Shown: piece by piece, positions 1 to 6,907 of the stretch | Layout: the number at the start of each line of letters is the position of its first letter | Position numbering within the stretch: position 1 is the stretch's first letter | Notes under the pieces: model-generated | Database searches by the model: none | What the model saw: the letters and a program-made list of their open reading frames with translations, nothing else | Told to the model about the DNA's origin: nothing | Assembly (NCBI GenBank): GCA_023415475.1 | Contig: JAEZKL010000101.1 | Span: forward strand, 1 to 28,451 | Direction of reading: 5' to 3' | From: Bacillota bacterium | Lineage (GTDB): Bacteria; Bacillota; Clostridia; Lachnospirales; Lachnospiraceae | Length of the DNA: 28,451 bases | Position numbers and translations under genes: made by a program

Positions 1-77
1 TTATTAGATCTTCTATGAGAATGACTCACAGCGATTCCAAAGTGAGCACCTTTATCACATATTGAACATTTAGCCAC
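1..77 (-). CDS. rpmB: 50S ribosomal protein bL28, N-terminal part (runs off window)
   Basis: Structural protein of the large ribosomal subunit. Only the first 25 codons are inside the window. They read VAKCSICDKGAHFG and then a conserved VSHSHRRSN block, which is the standard bL28 N-terminus. Cys4 and Cys7 show the CxxC of the zinc-binding form of the protein; the second Cys pair would lie outside the window. The start is a GTG at 75-77 with a strong GGAGGT ribosome site at 85-90, seven bases upstream. The identity is from the family signature and is secure despite the truncation. No promoter was assigned with confidence in the short upstream stretch. Confidence 0.95.
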   Translation of the reverse strand, partial: MAKCSICDKGAHFGIAVSHSHRRSN

Positions 78-203
78 CGAAAGCACCTCCTTAGGTTTAA
101 TTATAGACCCAATTGGCCCTACAAACACATTTATTCTATCAGAATATGAAATATAATGCAAGCATAAATTTGCATACATGGTAAAAGATTAAGATAATTA
201 ATC

Positions 204-323
204 ATAAACAAAGGCCGAGTGGAACGAGGAACTTTGCAATTATAGAAGTACTGAAAGCCCATGGGCTTTCAAAGGACTTCTGTAATTGTAAAGTCTCGCG
301 CGCAGCGCGAAGCCTTTGTTTTT
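204..323. repeat. Long nested palindromic intergenic element (about 120 bp)
   Basis: The outer arms are AAACAAAGGC (206-215) and GCCTTTGTTT (312-321), a perfect 10-bp inverted repeat. Inside, 225-261 and 262-298 form an almost continuous hairpin with a few mismatches, centred on the palindrome GAAAGCCCATGGGCTTTC (253-270). A GC-rich CGCGCGCAGCGCG lies on one shoulder (298-310). It sits between the end of gerW and the start of rpmB. On the minus strand it could end gerW transcription, but it is far longer than an ordinary terminator. It resembles a dispersed intergenic palindrome (REP or MITE type); copy number cannot be seen from one window. Confidence 0.6.
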
Positions 324-355
324 ATCTCACTCTGGCTTTACTTCTTGTTTTCACC

Positions 356-766
356 CTATTCATGCATCGTGGCTTCTGCCTGACTCTTCAACACCTCTTC
401 GACCTTCTCATCCATCTCGTCCTTCTTCTTGCCACCCTTAGTGAATTTATTGACTATATCCGGAACCATGTCAAAAATCTTGGTTATGCTATCCTGATCC
501 TTAATATTTACCACCTTGGAGGAACCGTTTTGAATCACTAGCAAGGAGCTGGGGCTGATCTTACCGCCCATACCACCGCCGGCATTGTTCTTAGCATCTC
601 CGGCAAAGGCACCGGCAGCCACACCAAAGCTAACTTCTACTAAAGGTAAAATAATGGTTCCGTCATCAAACTTCACGGCATCCCCAACAACAGTCTTCGT
701 TGTCAAAAAGCTATCCATGCCCTTAAATAAGGACTCTACGGTTGAATTAAAATTGTTCTCCGCCAT
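356..766 (-). CDS. gerW: GerW (YtfJ) family sporulation protein
   Basis: A 136-residue soluble protein of the GerW/YtfJ family, which in Bacillus is made in the forespore and is needed for normal spore germination. Family features are an N-terminal helix (about residues 5-22), a TVVGDAVKFDDGTIILP block (about 25-41) matching the usual GDPV..DG..ILP signature, the VSFGVAAG segment, a Gly-rich GGGMGG turn (64-69), and the hydrophobic SPSSLLVIQNG strand. The tail (about 110-136) is charged and specific to this lineage. The start is fixed by GGAGG eight bases upstream. The ATG abuts the TAA of the DUF2953 gene, so the two genes form the conserved ytfI-ytfJ pair and are probably translationally coupled. 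Confidence 0.9.
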   Translation of the reverse strand: MAENNFNSTVESLFKGMDSFLTTKTVVGDAVKFDDGTIILPLVEVSFGVAAGAFAGDAKNNAGGGMGGKISPSSLLVIQNGSSKVVNIKDQDSITKIFDMVPDIVNKFTKGGKKKDEMDEKVEEVLKSQAEATMHE

Positions 767-1855
767 TTATAACGCCTCCTTTAATATCATAAAGTTGTTT
801 TTTAGTTGTTTAAACTTTTTATCTAATATAAGCTTAACTACTATTATAAGAATTGTAACTAATCTTATTCTTCCCCTGGCAAAATGCTCACCCTCCAATA
901 TATTCCGTTCAAAATCCGGTGTAATCTGTATCTTATCCCCATAAAAGCTGTACAAGATACTCATGGCCCCGAGTGCTTGTCCTGTAGAGCAAGGATCTCC
1001 GGTTCCAAAGATCAGCTTAGATTTAAGCTTTGTCGGTAAAACATGCTTTAACAGTCTTTTCAAACTGGAGAAGGTAAGATGCATTCCTTCCTTATTCAAT
1101 TCGTCTCTCAAAAAATTCAATATCAAGTCCAGCTTATTTCGAAATGATGAAATTGTTGCAAAGATTCGTAATATCTTCGCCTTCCACTCTGATATGGTGG
1201 AAACTATTTTATCTCTGATTCTTCTAATACGCTCCTTTAGCTTTTGAAAGAACGACTTATGCTCCAGCCTATCCCTGAGAATAGAAACATTGTTGATCCT
1301 GCTATCTTTCTCTTCAACCGTGTTCTTAATCTTAGTAGTATCTGCTGCTTTTGGCATCATTGCACTCTCGACAGTCAGGTTGTTACCCTCCGGAGCTTTC
1401 GCTGATGACTTAACCGTTTATTCCGGAGCTTCTGATGAGGCTTCTTTGGCTCTCTTCCTCTTAGCTTGCTCACTCAAGTCCTCTTTCCTGTTTGTGGCCT
1501 TCTTGTCTGCTACCTTCTTCCTTGCTGTCTTCTTCTTTGCTGCCTTCTTCTTTGTATCCTTTGGCTTCTTTGGTCTAAGATTATCATAGACTATAAAACC
1601 AAATAATCTGGCCTGAATATGCATCAGTCCCTCTATATGGGAACAGCTTAGATGAACGATATGCAATAACCAATTGACTCTACCCTTCAGGTAAAACAAA
1701 TCCTCACCGTGCCGGGCTGCCACTTGGTACCTTATCGGAACAAACAGGGTTGTCAGTAAAATCAACAGGATTAGTCCGAGTACACATAGCAATAGTATCC
1801 CAATTATTTTTAATAGTAATAAAATTAAATGAAGCATTCTTATATACTCAACCAC
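767..1855 (-). pseudogene. DUF2953 (YtfI-like) gene interrupted by an in-frame TAA
   Basis: Two pieces in the same frame make one DUF2953 protein. Codons 1-145 (1855 to 1421) encode an N-terminal membrane helix (about residues 8-36), the LFVPIRYQV strand, and a Lys/Ala-rich linker. A TAA follows at 1418-1420, then the frame stays open for 20 codons, to an ATG at 1358-1360 and a 197-codon remainder. That remainder holds the family's GTGDPCSTG motif and a hydrophobic C-terminal helix. YtfI-type proteins are membrane proteins encoded next to GerW; their role is unclear. The first start is GTG at 1855, or ATG at 1837. The second ATG has no good ribosome site. Likely a nonsense mutation in the linker; two separately made halves or a sequence error are alternatives. 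Confidence 0.75.
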
Positions 1856-1927
1856 CCGTCACGATTATTGTTTACATGAATCGAAATATAATCCTTCCGT
1901 GTCCATCCTTACCATTCTCAAGTTTTC

Positions 1928-2197
1928 CTATGTAAAATAAGTACGGACATCAAACTCTCCTGTCTTGTTATAAACCTCCATCAGCAAATCATGGACCAAG
2001 TCCACGGCCTCTTGTTTACCGCAGGCCAAACCGATGATTTTAATCTCAGATTTCTTATAATGTGGAAATAAAAGTTCATTTGCCTCGTAAATATCAAACA
2101 GATTACTTGGATGGGAAGCAAAGGCTATGCAGTATACCCCAAAGGTAGCTTCCCTGTTATCTATGGAAGCGATGACCTTGTCCTTCTTTTTCTTCAT
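1928..2197 (-). CDS. Small conserved-looking protein of unknown function
   Basis: I do not recognise this family. The product is about 89 residues if it starts at the ATG at 2195-2197, just after a run-out frame ending in TGA. It has a Lys-rich start (MKKKKDKVIAS), a central AFASHPSNLFDIYEANELLFP stretch beginning near residue 25, the hydrophobic segment KIIGLACGKQEAVDLV, and a C-terminal FDVRTYF. There is no membrane segment and no known motif. An upstream in-frame ATG at 2236 has a better ribosome site (GAGG, six bases away) and would add 13 residues. It lies downstream of the 472-residue unknown gene and the two may be co-transcribed. The start is uncertain; the frame and stop are more secure. 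Confidence 0.55.
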   Translation of the reverse strand: MKKKKDKVIASIDNREATFGVYCIAFASHPSNLFDIYEANELLFPHYKKSEIKIIGLACGKQEAVDLVHDLLMEVYNKTGEFDVRTYFT

Positions 2198-2201
2198 TTT
2201 A

Positions 2202-2366
2202 TCACCGACATAAAGTCGCGAATTCCATAAAATCATACTTAACCTCATCATGCTTCTTCACGGCATCTCTAAAAGCTCGGAGAACAAAGGTGCTTGCTCC
2301 ATAAAGCTGCTCATGATCTCCGGCTCCGATTGCATTATCTTGCTTAAGTATACCACATATTACCAA
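2202..2366 (-). other. Coding-like reading frame without a clear start (possible gene remnant)
   Basis: Upstream of the 1928-2197 gene, a different frame reads smoothly for about 54 codons to a TGA at 2202-2204. Examples are GAGDHEQLYGASTFVL and RAFRDAVKKHDEV. The amino-acid mix looks protein-like: charged helices with few rare residues. No ATG with a ribosome site opens it; the only candidates are a TTG at 2364-2366 without a Shine-Dalgarno or positions nearer the end. Its stop lies four bases before the next gene's ATG, a typical coupled arrangement. It could be the remains of a gene fused to, or preceding, the next one, or chance. An 18-codon frame starting MSSFMEQ overlaps it and has a GGAG nine bases upstream. 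Confidence 0.3.
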
Positions 2367-2379
2367 AAATAATACAGTA

Positions 2380-3798
2380 TTATTCAGACATTATCTCATT
2401 AATTATCTCAATACAAGCCGCTTTCTCATACATATCAGAGCAACGGTCAATGCTATAGCGTACATAATCCATAACTTCTTTATGATCCTTGAAGAATACC
2501 GGCATCCTGCTCAGGGTATTGGCCATAATGGCACGACTAACCACCTTATTCTGGTTACCGAACAACGCTTCCAGCTCTTCTATCAATGTCTTTGTTTCGG
2601 CCTCAAGTAAAGCTTCCTCCACTATATTTTCCTTCTGCTCCTCATCCAGGTCGATGAACAAGCTGCTCGATAAGAGTTTCTGGGTTCTTAATAGTATCTG
2701 AAGCAGCTGATCCAGCATCATACTCTTCGTCAGCTCCTGGTGTGTATGCTCTACTTCATACAATGCATCCTCTAAGAGCGTAAGCTCATAGGATAATTCC
2801 TCCTGGACACCCTCCATATCAGAAAATCGGTCAATGAGCTCCTCATTCAGCTCTGCTTTATTGGTCTTTGTGAAGGCATCATTTATCTCCTGAATAATAT
2901 TGATAGCGGTATCTCCCGCCACTCTAAAATCATTATCTGCCATTCCTGCGTAGGTGGAGCACAGCAGTATTGCATATACTTCATTTACAATTTCCTGAAG
3001 TCCAAAATAGATCGTAGAATCGATCTCAAGCATAAGAGTTGCAACCTGTAAAGCACTCACACATTGATCATAAGCTTCCTTTGTGATATTCTTATAATCA
3101 ACCTTTGATAGCTGTTCCATACGACTCGCCAGCTCGGGATAACAATCCTCCATACCCTCTTCATGATACAGCATTGCAGAAGTCCGAAGCATATAGAGAT
3201 AGGTCTGAAGTGACGCTTCATCGGCACCCAGATATGAATTCAGACTATCCTTTAACAGATCAAAGTATTTCTGCTTGGTGATACGAATCGGCAATTGACC
3301 GATGATCTCCCTAATCTTCTCATTGATTACCAAATTATCTTCCTCCGCAAAGATATAACGGAGAATTTCCTTCTCAAATTCTGCTTCTTCTACCGGCTCC
3401 AATTCTTCCTTAAAGCGATATTCCAGGCGGTTTAGTACATATTCATAGATCTGGAAAATATCCGTATATGCGGTAAGCATATTCATACGTTTACTGATTT
3501 CCTGACGAACCATGTCCGTCTCATGGATGGCTTTCTCTCTGACTGCTCCGACACATTTGCCCAGGATATTTTCCCGAATGATATGATTGATGCGGTCTAT
3601 CGTAGCTTTCGCCTGTGTACCCCAGGTATTTTCTTCATCTAAATATGCTTCATAAAAGGAAAAATAATGCATCGCCAGTCTTACACTTGCATAAGTCTGA
3701 TATTGATCTGCCATCGTATTGAAAAGCTGCGGAATATTCTCCTGTAGCTGCTTCCCACTACGTATCTCTTGGCTTAAGAATCTAATTCTTTTGTTCAT
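2380..3798 (-). CDS. Large helical protein of unknown function (472 aa)
   Basis: Not recognised. A 472-residue, acidic, soluble protein, predicted almost wholly alpha-helical from its Leu/Glu/Lys-rich heptad-like pattern. There is no signal peptide, membrane helix or catalytic motif. The N-terminus is basic (MNKRIRFLSQEIRSGKQL) and is followed by long helices rich in Glu (EELEPVEEAEFEKEI near 130-145; ELEALFGNQNKVVSRAI near 408-424). The architecture suggests a scaffold of helical repeats, but no specific repeat could be assigned. The ribosome site before the ATG is weak (GGACGG). A plausible promoter lies at 3861-3890. It heads the group with the small 1928-2197 gene; no neighbour hints at its job. 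Confidence 0.75.
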   Translation of the reverse strand: MNKRIRFLSQEIRSGKQLQENIPQLFNTMADQYQTYASVRLAMHYFSFYEAYLDEENTWGTQAKATIDRINHIIRENILGKCVGAVREKAIHETDMVRQEISKRMNMLTAYTDIFQIYEYVLNRLEYRFKEELEPVEEAEFEKEILRYIFAEEDNLVINEKIREIIGQLPIRITKQKYFDLLKDSLNSYLGADEASLQTYLYMLRTSAMLYHEEGMEDCYPELASRMEQLSKVDYKNITKEAYDQCVSALQVATLMLEIDSTIYFGLQEIVNEVYAILLCSTYAGMADNDFRVAGDTAINIIQEINDAFTKTNKAELNEELIDRFSDMEGVQEELSYELTLLEDALYEVEHTHQELTKSMMLDQLLQILLRTQKLLSSSLFIDLDEEQKENIVEEALLEAETKTLIEELEALFGNQNKVVSRAIMANTLSRMPVFFKDHKEVMDYVRYSIDRCSDMYEKAACIEIINEIMSE

Positions 3799-3860
3799 GT
3801 CATTTTACCGTCCTGTTCCAATCATTTCATTTTTATCTAAGACTTCCCATACCGGTTTGT

Positions 3861-3906
3861 ATTATACAATTATATCAGTATTATTACCAAAGCACCATAG
3901 CTTTGG
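3861..3906 (-). promoter_or_regulatory. Putative promoter with overlapping inverted repeat
   Basis: On the minus strand, TTGGTA (3885-3890), an 18-base spacer and a perfect TATAAT (3861-3866) precede the 472-residue gene by about 60 bases. A 7-bp inverted repeat, CCAAAGC (3887-3893) and GCTTTGG (3900-3906), overlaps the -35 box and could be an operator or chance symmetry. Confidence 0.45.
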
Positions 3907-3939
3907 GTCGGCCGGAAGCGTTATTTCGATTAGTAAGAA

Positions 3940-3965
3940 GTGCCTATTATTAACATAATAAGCAC
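3940..3965 (-). terminator. Hairpin downstream of the rhomboid-like gene
   Basis: GTGC-TATTAT and ATAATA-GCAC arms around a TAAC loop form a stem with one internal mismatch. It lies about 70 bases past the stop of the rhomboid-like gene on the minus strand. The T-tract after it is weak (TTCTT), so termination is plausible but not certain. Confidence 0.4.
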
Positions 3966-4033
3966 TCTGATTATTTTATTCCGTATGCAATTCTAACATT
4001 TATAAAGTCATTCTATATTCTGTCTTAGCTTTA

Positions 4034-4906
4034 TTATTTTTTTACATGTTCATGAGTGAATAAATGATCCATGCAATACTCATAATTTCCGTCACACTTT
4101 GAGCAGAAGCGGAACTCTAGCTGATCATTATCGAGCTCTGTTCTTCCACATACCGCACATTTGTGGCGTGTAATCACATTCTTACCGCGAAACTCTGTCA
4201 CATTACCGCTTTTTCTTCCTTCGTTCATCTGTCTGCGGTAAGTGGCTTTCCGTTTATACTCGCCGGGCGAGATTCTCTGATAATTTCTGGTTGCAAAGAA
4301 AAAGATGAAAAAGTTCGCAAAGGATACCGCCAGTGGGATAATCATAATGGCTGTCCCACCTATTATATAATTAATTACCGTAAAAATATAGACCGCTCCC
4401 TGGAACCAAGCCAGATACTTCGCTTTGATCGGAATGATGAAGTACATCATAAACTGCATATTCGGATAGGTTGCCGCAAAGGCGAAGAACATGGTACCAC
4501 ATATAAAACTCAGGTTGGGAGATACTCTCATTCCGGAAATCAGGTAAGTAATCACGGAGGATAACAGATTAAACAGTATCCCCGAGAAAAAATAGAGATT
4601 AAATCGAAAGGCTCCCCAAGCATTCTCCAACGCGTTTCCAATGATATAATAAAAATAAATCGAAATCAGCAGCCATAAAATTCCGTTAACGGAGCTAATC
4701 GGAATAATCCACGTAACTAATCTCCAAACCTGTCCCCTCATGATAGAAGGAAAGTCAAAGGCAAGCAGATTGATTAAGTTGTAATTAGGGACAATCCCCA
4801 GTAATATTCCTAATAAAAAAATTCCTGCTATATATTTCATCAGATTGGAAATAGCAAATCTGCCAAATCTGCGTTCAAGTCGATTTAAAAATTTCATATC
4901 TAACAC
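4034..4906 (-). CDS. Rhomboid-fold membrane protein lacking the protease site, with zinc-ribbon-like tail
   Basis: A 290-residue integral membrane protein. The rhomboid fold is suggested by RGQVWRLVTWIIP (57-69), matching the loop-1 WR signature, then about six hydrophobic segments up to residue 205, including FFSGILFNLLSS (106-117). The serine protease motif GxSG is absent: the equivalent helix reads FICGTMFFAFAATYP (134-148), and no catalytic His follows in the last helix. It is therefore predicted to be a pseudoprotease. A basic linker (208-248) leads to Cys250-x2-Cys253 and Cys268-x2-Cys271, with Cys278 and His281/285/287 nearby, a probable zinc-binding cytoplasmic domain. The start is GTG at 4904-4906 with AAAGG five bases upstream. 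It lies just downstream of corA and may be co-transcribed with it. Confidence 0.8.
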   Translation of the reverse strand: MLDMKFLNRLERRFGRFAISNLMKYIAGIFLLGILLGIVPNYNLINLLAFDFPSIMRGQVWRLVTWIIPISSVNGILWLLISIYFYYIIGNALENAWGAFRFNLYFFSGILFNLLSSVITYLISGMRVSPNLSFICGTMFFAFAATYPNMQFMMYFIIPIKAKYLAWFQGAVYIFTVINYIIGGTAIMIIPLAVSFANFFIFFFATRNYQRISPGEYKRKATYRRQMNEGRKSGNVTEFRGKNVITRHKCAVCGRTELDNDQLEFRFCSKCDGNYEYCMDHLFTHEHVKK

Positions 4907-4926
4907 CCGTACCTTTCAAGTAAAAC

Positions 4927-5862
4927 TTAGAAAACCTTTTTCTTCCGGAAAACCAATACAATGATAGCCGTTAATATCAATGCTGCAAGAACGATAAAAT
5001 AAAAGCCATAGGGATTATCCTTGCCCGGAATTTCTGTAAAATTCATACCATAAAAGCTTGCTATCATGGTAGGAATCGAAAGAACAATGGTAATGGCTGC
5101 CAATAGCTTCATTACCAGGTTCTGATTATTAGAAATAATGGAAGCAAAAGCATCCATCGTACCACTTAAAATGCCGCTATAAATATTTGCCATCTCAATC
5201 GCCTGTTTATTTTCGATAATCAGGTCTTCCAGAAGATCCTCATCCTCCGGATAATGCTTAATGGTTTCCAACTTCAACATTTTCTCAAATACTACTTCGT
5301 TGGATCTGAGGGAGGTGGTAAAGTATACCAGGCTCTTCTCCAATTCCAATAACTCTATGAGTTCCCGATTCTGTGTTGAGATATGAAGCTTGCGTTCAAT
5401 CTCCTCACTCTTACGGTCAATGGTTCTCAGATGCTGCAGGAAGGTTGAAGCATTCCGGTACAGTATCTGAAGGATAAAACGGGTCCTCTTAAAAGTATAA
5501 AAATCTCTTACCCGTCCGTCTATAAAGCATTTTAAGATAGGAGTTTCCTCCAGACACACCGTTACCAGATACTCCTTCGCCACAATGATACCAAGCGGGA
5601 TGGTAACATAGCGATCCTTTTCGTTTCTTCTCTCCAAAGTAGGAATGTCAACTAATATTAATGTATAATTTTCCTCTACTTCGATTCTTGCTCGTTCCTC
5701 TTCATCGAGTGGTGCTCTGAGATGATCAACCTCAATTCCTGTAGCCTCTGCGATTTCCATCAGTTCCGTAGCTGAGGGGGCTGTCATGGCTACCCAGCTA
5801 CCCTCCGTTATTTCTGTTAATCGTTGTAACGCACCATCGGTTGTTCTAAAAATATCGATCAT
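4927..5862 (-). CDS. corA: CorA-family Mg2+/divalent cation channel
   Basis: Inner-membrane pentameric channel for magnesium (or cobalt/nickel) uptake. The 311-residue product has a long cytoplasmic alpha/beta N-domain, the helical stalk (about 150-245, with ERKLHISTQNRELIELLELE), and two C-terminal membrane helices. The first helix ends in the selectivity motif Y271-G272-M273-N274-F; the short loop EIPGKDNPYG separates it from the last helix, which ends in basic residues. The start chosen is the ATG at 5860-5862, preceded by AAAGGAG six bases away; a longer frame exists upstream but has no such site. The rhomboid-like gene begins 20 bases after the corA stop, so the two probably share a transcript. 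Confidence 0.92.
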   Translation of the reverse strand: MIDIFRTTDGALQRLTEITEGSWVAMTAPSATELMEIAEATGIEVDHLRAPLDEEERARIEVEENYTLILVDIPTLERRNEKDRYVTIPLGIIVAKEYLVTVCLEETPILKCFIDGRVRDFYTFKRTRFILQILYRNASTFLQHLRTIDRKSEEIERKLHISTQNRELIELLELEKSLVYFTTSLRSNEVVFEKMLKLETIKHYPEDEDLLEDLIIENKQAIEMANIYSGILSGTMDAFASIISNNQNLVMKLLAAITIVLSIPTMIASFYGMNFTEIPGKDNPYGFYFIVLAALILTAIIVLVFRKKKVF

Positions 5863-6175
5863 GATATGCTCCTTTCCACTGCAGGCTAAACAGTGGATTG
5901 AAAGCCTATTATACAAAAGGTGGGATAACACCGGTATAGTCTTACAATCTACTGCTTATTGCAGTCCCTATTATGTTTTTTTGATTGCTCTGCTTCTGAC
6001 TACTACCAGGGCCGGCTTCCATCCTTACCACATCCTTCTTACATAATTTAATCATTTTCTAAATCTAAAACCAATTATATGTTTTTATAGTATCTTTGTC
6101 AAACAAAACAAATTGGGTTATTCCTTAAAAAACGATTAAAACTCTAGAAAACACTCGTCCTCTTTACATAATTAT
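5863..6175. other. Intergenic stretch upstream of corA
   Basis: No gene is supported here. On the minus strand a TATAAT (5908-5913) lies about 45 bases before the corA start, without a convincing -35 box. Between it and the ribosome site is a 6-bp hairpin, CCACTG/CAGTGG (5876-5881 and 5891-5896), directly abutting the AAAGGAG. The stem could influence corA translation, but it is short. Nothing resembling the known ykoK-type magnesium riboswitch was seen. The rest (about 5940-6175) is A/T-rich with no recognisable signal. Confidence 0.3.
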
Positions 6176-6218
6176 GCTCCCCAAAAATGTTGTTTCATAA
6201 ACATCATTTATGGGGAGC
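6176..6218 (-). terminator. Strong hairpin after the LysM gene
   Basis: GCTCCCC (6176-6182) pairs with GGGGAGC (6212-6218), and the stem continues through ATG/CAT bases to an A/T-rich loop. It begins eight bases beyond the LysM stop codon. Neither side has a proper T-tract, so it may act as an RNA-stabilising 3' hairpin as well as a terminator. Confidence 0.5.
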
Positions 6219-6225
6219 CTGTAGA

Positions 6226-6561
6226 TTATTCATTCAATCCGATCATTGGCACACTTAAGGTAGTTCCCGGCAACAAGAAAATATCATTTAAATTGTTACT
6301 CTGCATCAGATCCGCCATATTAATTCCATTTCGCTCTAGGATGCTTCCCAGGGTATCTCCCTCTTCTACCGTATACGTAGTATAATTCATAATATTATTG
6401 CTCGGTACACTAGTCGGAATACATATTACCTCTTCAGCCATCAGATTGTATACATTGACAAGGGGGTTTGCTGCTATTAATGCAGCAAGGCTAACGTTAA
6501 AGTGTCGGCTGATTGAATAGAGGGAATCCCCTCTCTGAACCACATAATTGACACAGTACAT
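6226..6561 (-). CDS. Small double-LysM peptidoglycan-binding protein
   Basis: A 111-residue protein consisting almost entirely of two LysM domains, which bind N-acetylglucosamine in peptidoglycan or spore cortex. Domain 1 is about residues 4-49 (YVVQRGDSLYSISRHF ... VICIP). Domain 2 is about residues 61-107 (TYTVEEGDTLGSILER ... TTLSVP). There is no signal peptide or membrane helix and no attached catalytic domain. An unexported LysM protein in a spore former is often a spore envelope protein acting from the mother cell; that is inference here. The ATG follows AAGGAG by about eight bases. It is a single gene with its own downstream hairpin at 6176-6218. Confidence 0.85.
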   Translation of the reverse strand: MYCVNYVVQRGDSLYSISRHFNVSLAALIAANPLVNVYNLMAEEVICIPTSVPSNNIMNYTTYTVEEGDTLGSILERNGINMADLMQSNNLNDIFLLPGTTLSVPMIGLNE

Positions 6562-6668
6562 ACGGTTGCTCCTTCCAAATTTATGTCTGCCTTCATTTTA
6601 ATATATTCTCAATCTGTAAAAGGGTTCAGGCACATTATTTAGATATTTGCATTATATAATATACAATA

Positions 6669-6806
6669 GAACTATTCAGAACAGGCTCGAAAATTCTGCG
6701 GATTTCCTCGCTGTTTTGGGTCATACCAGCAGAAATATTTATAATAGTCCTTAGAAAGCAAGCATTCGCGTCTATTTACAAATATTTCTGTTGTTCTGAA
6801 TAGTTC
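6669..6806. repeat. 138-bp element with perfect 15-bp terminal inverted repeats
   Basis: GAACTATTCAGAACA (6669-6683) and TGTTCTGAATAGTTC (6792-6806) are perfect inverted copies 108 bases apart. A second, nested inverted repeat lies inside: AGAAATATTT (6731-6740) with AAATATTTCT (6780-6789), extendable by three or four more pairs including one G-T. No open frame fills the interior. The end of the element is 13 bases before the -35 box of the activase promoter. It resembles a MITE-type non-autonomous element or a large operator or structured region. No clear target-site duplication was seen at its edges. Confidence 0.6.
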
Positions 6807-6818
6807 CAAATTAATTTG

Positions 6819-6847
6819 TTGAACTTTAAAACTTTGTATCGTATAAT
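6819..6847 (+). promoter_or_regulatory. Near-consensus vegetative promoter for the activase gene
   Basis: TTGAAC (6819-6824), a 17-base spacer, and a perfect TATAAT (6842-6847). Transcription would start near 6854, about 54 bases before the chosen ATG at 6908. It is the only good promoter found on the plus strand and likely drives both the activase and the CPBP protease genes. Confidence 0.8.
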
Positions 6848-6907
6848 ATAGAAAGCTTATTTTTGTATCCCAATTTTTTACGGCTGCGATGTAAGGAGAA
6901 ATTAGAT

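Noticed and set aside
2257..2313. 18-codon frame (MSSFMEQ...) as a leader peptide
   Set aside because: It has a GGAG upstream but overlaps the longer coding-like frame, has no regulatory codon run, and no attenuator hairpin follows.
5876..5896. Magnesium riboswitch in the corA leader
   Set aside because: Only a 6-bp hairpin is present; the large conserved M-box core is absent.
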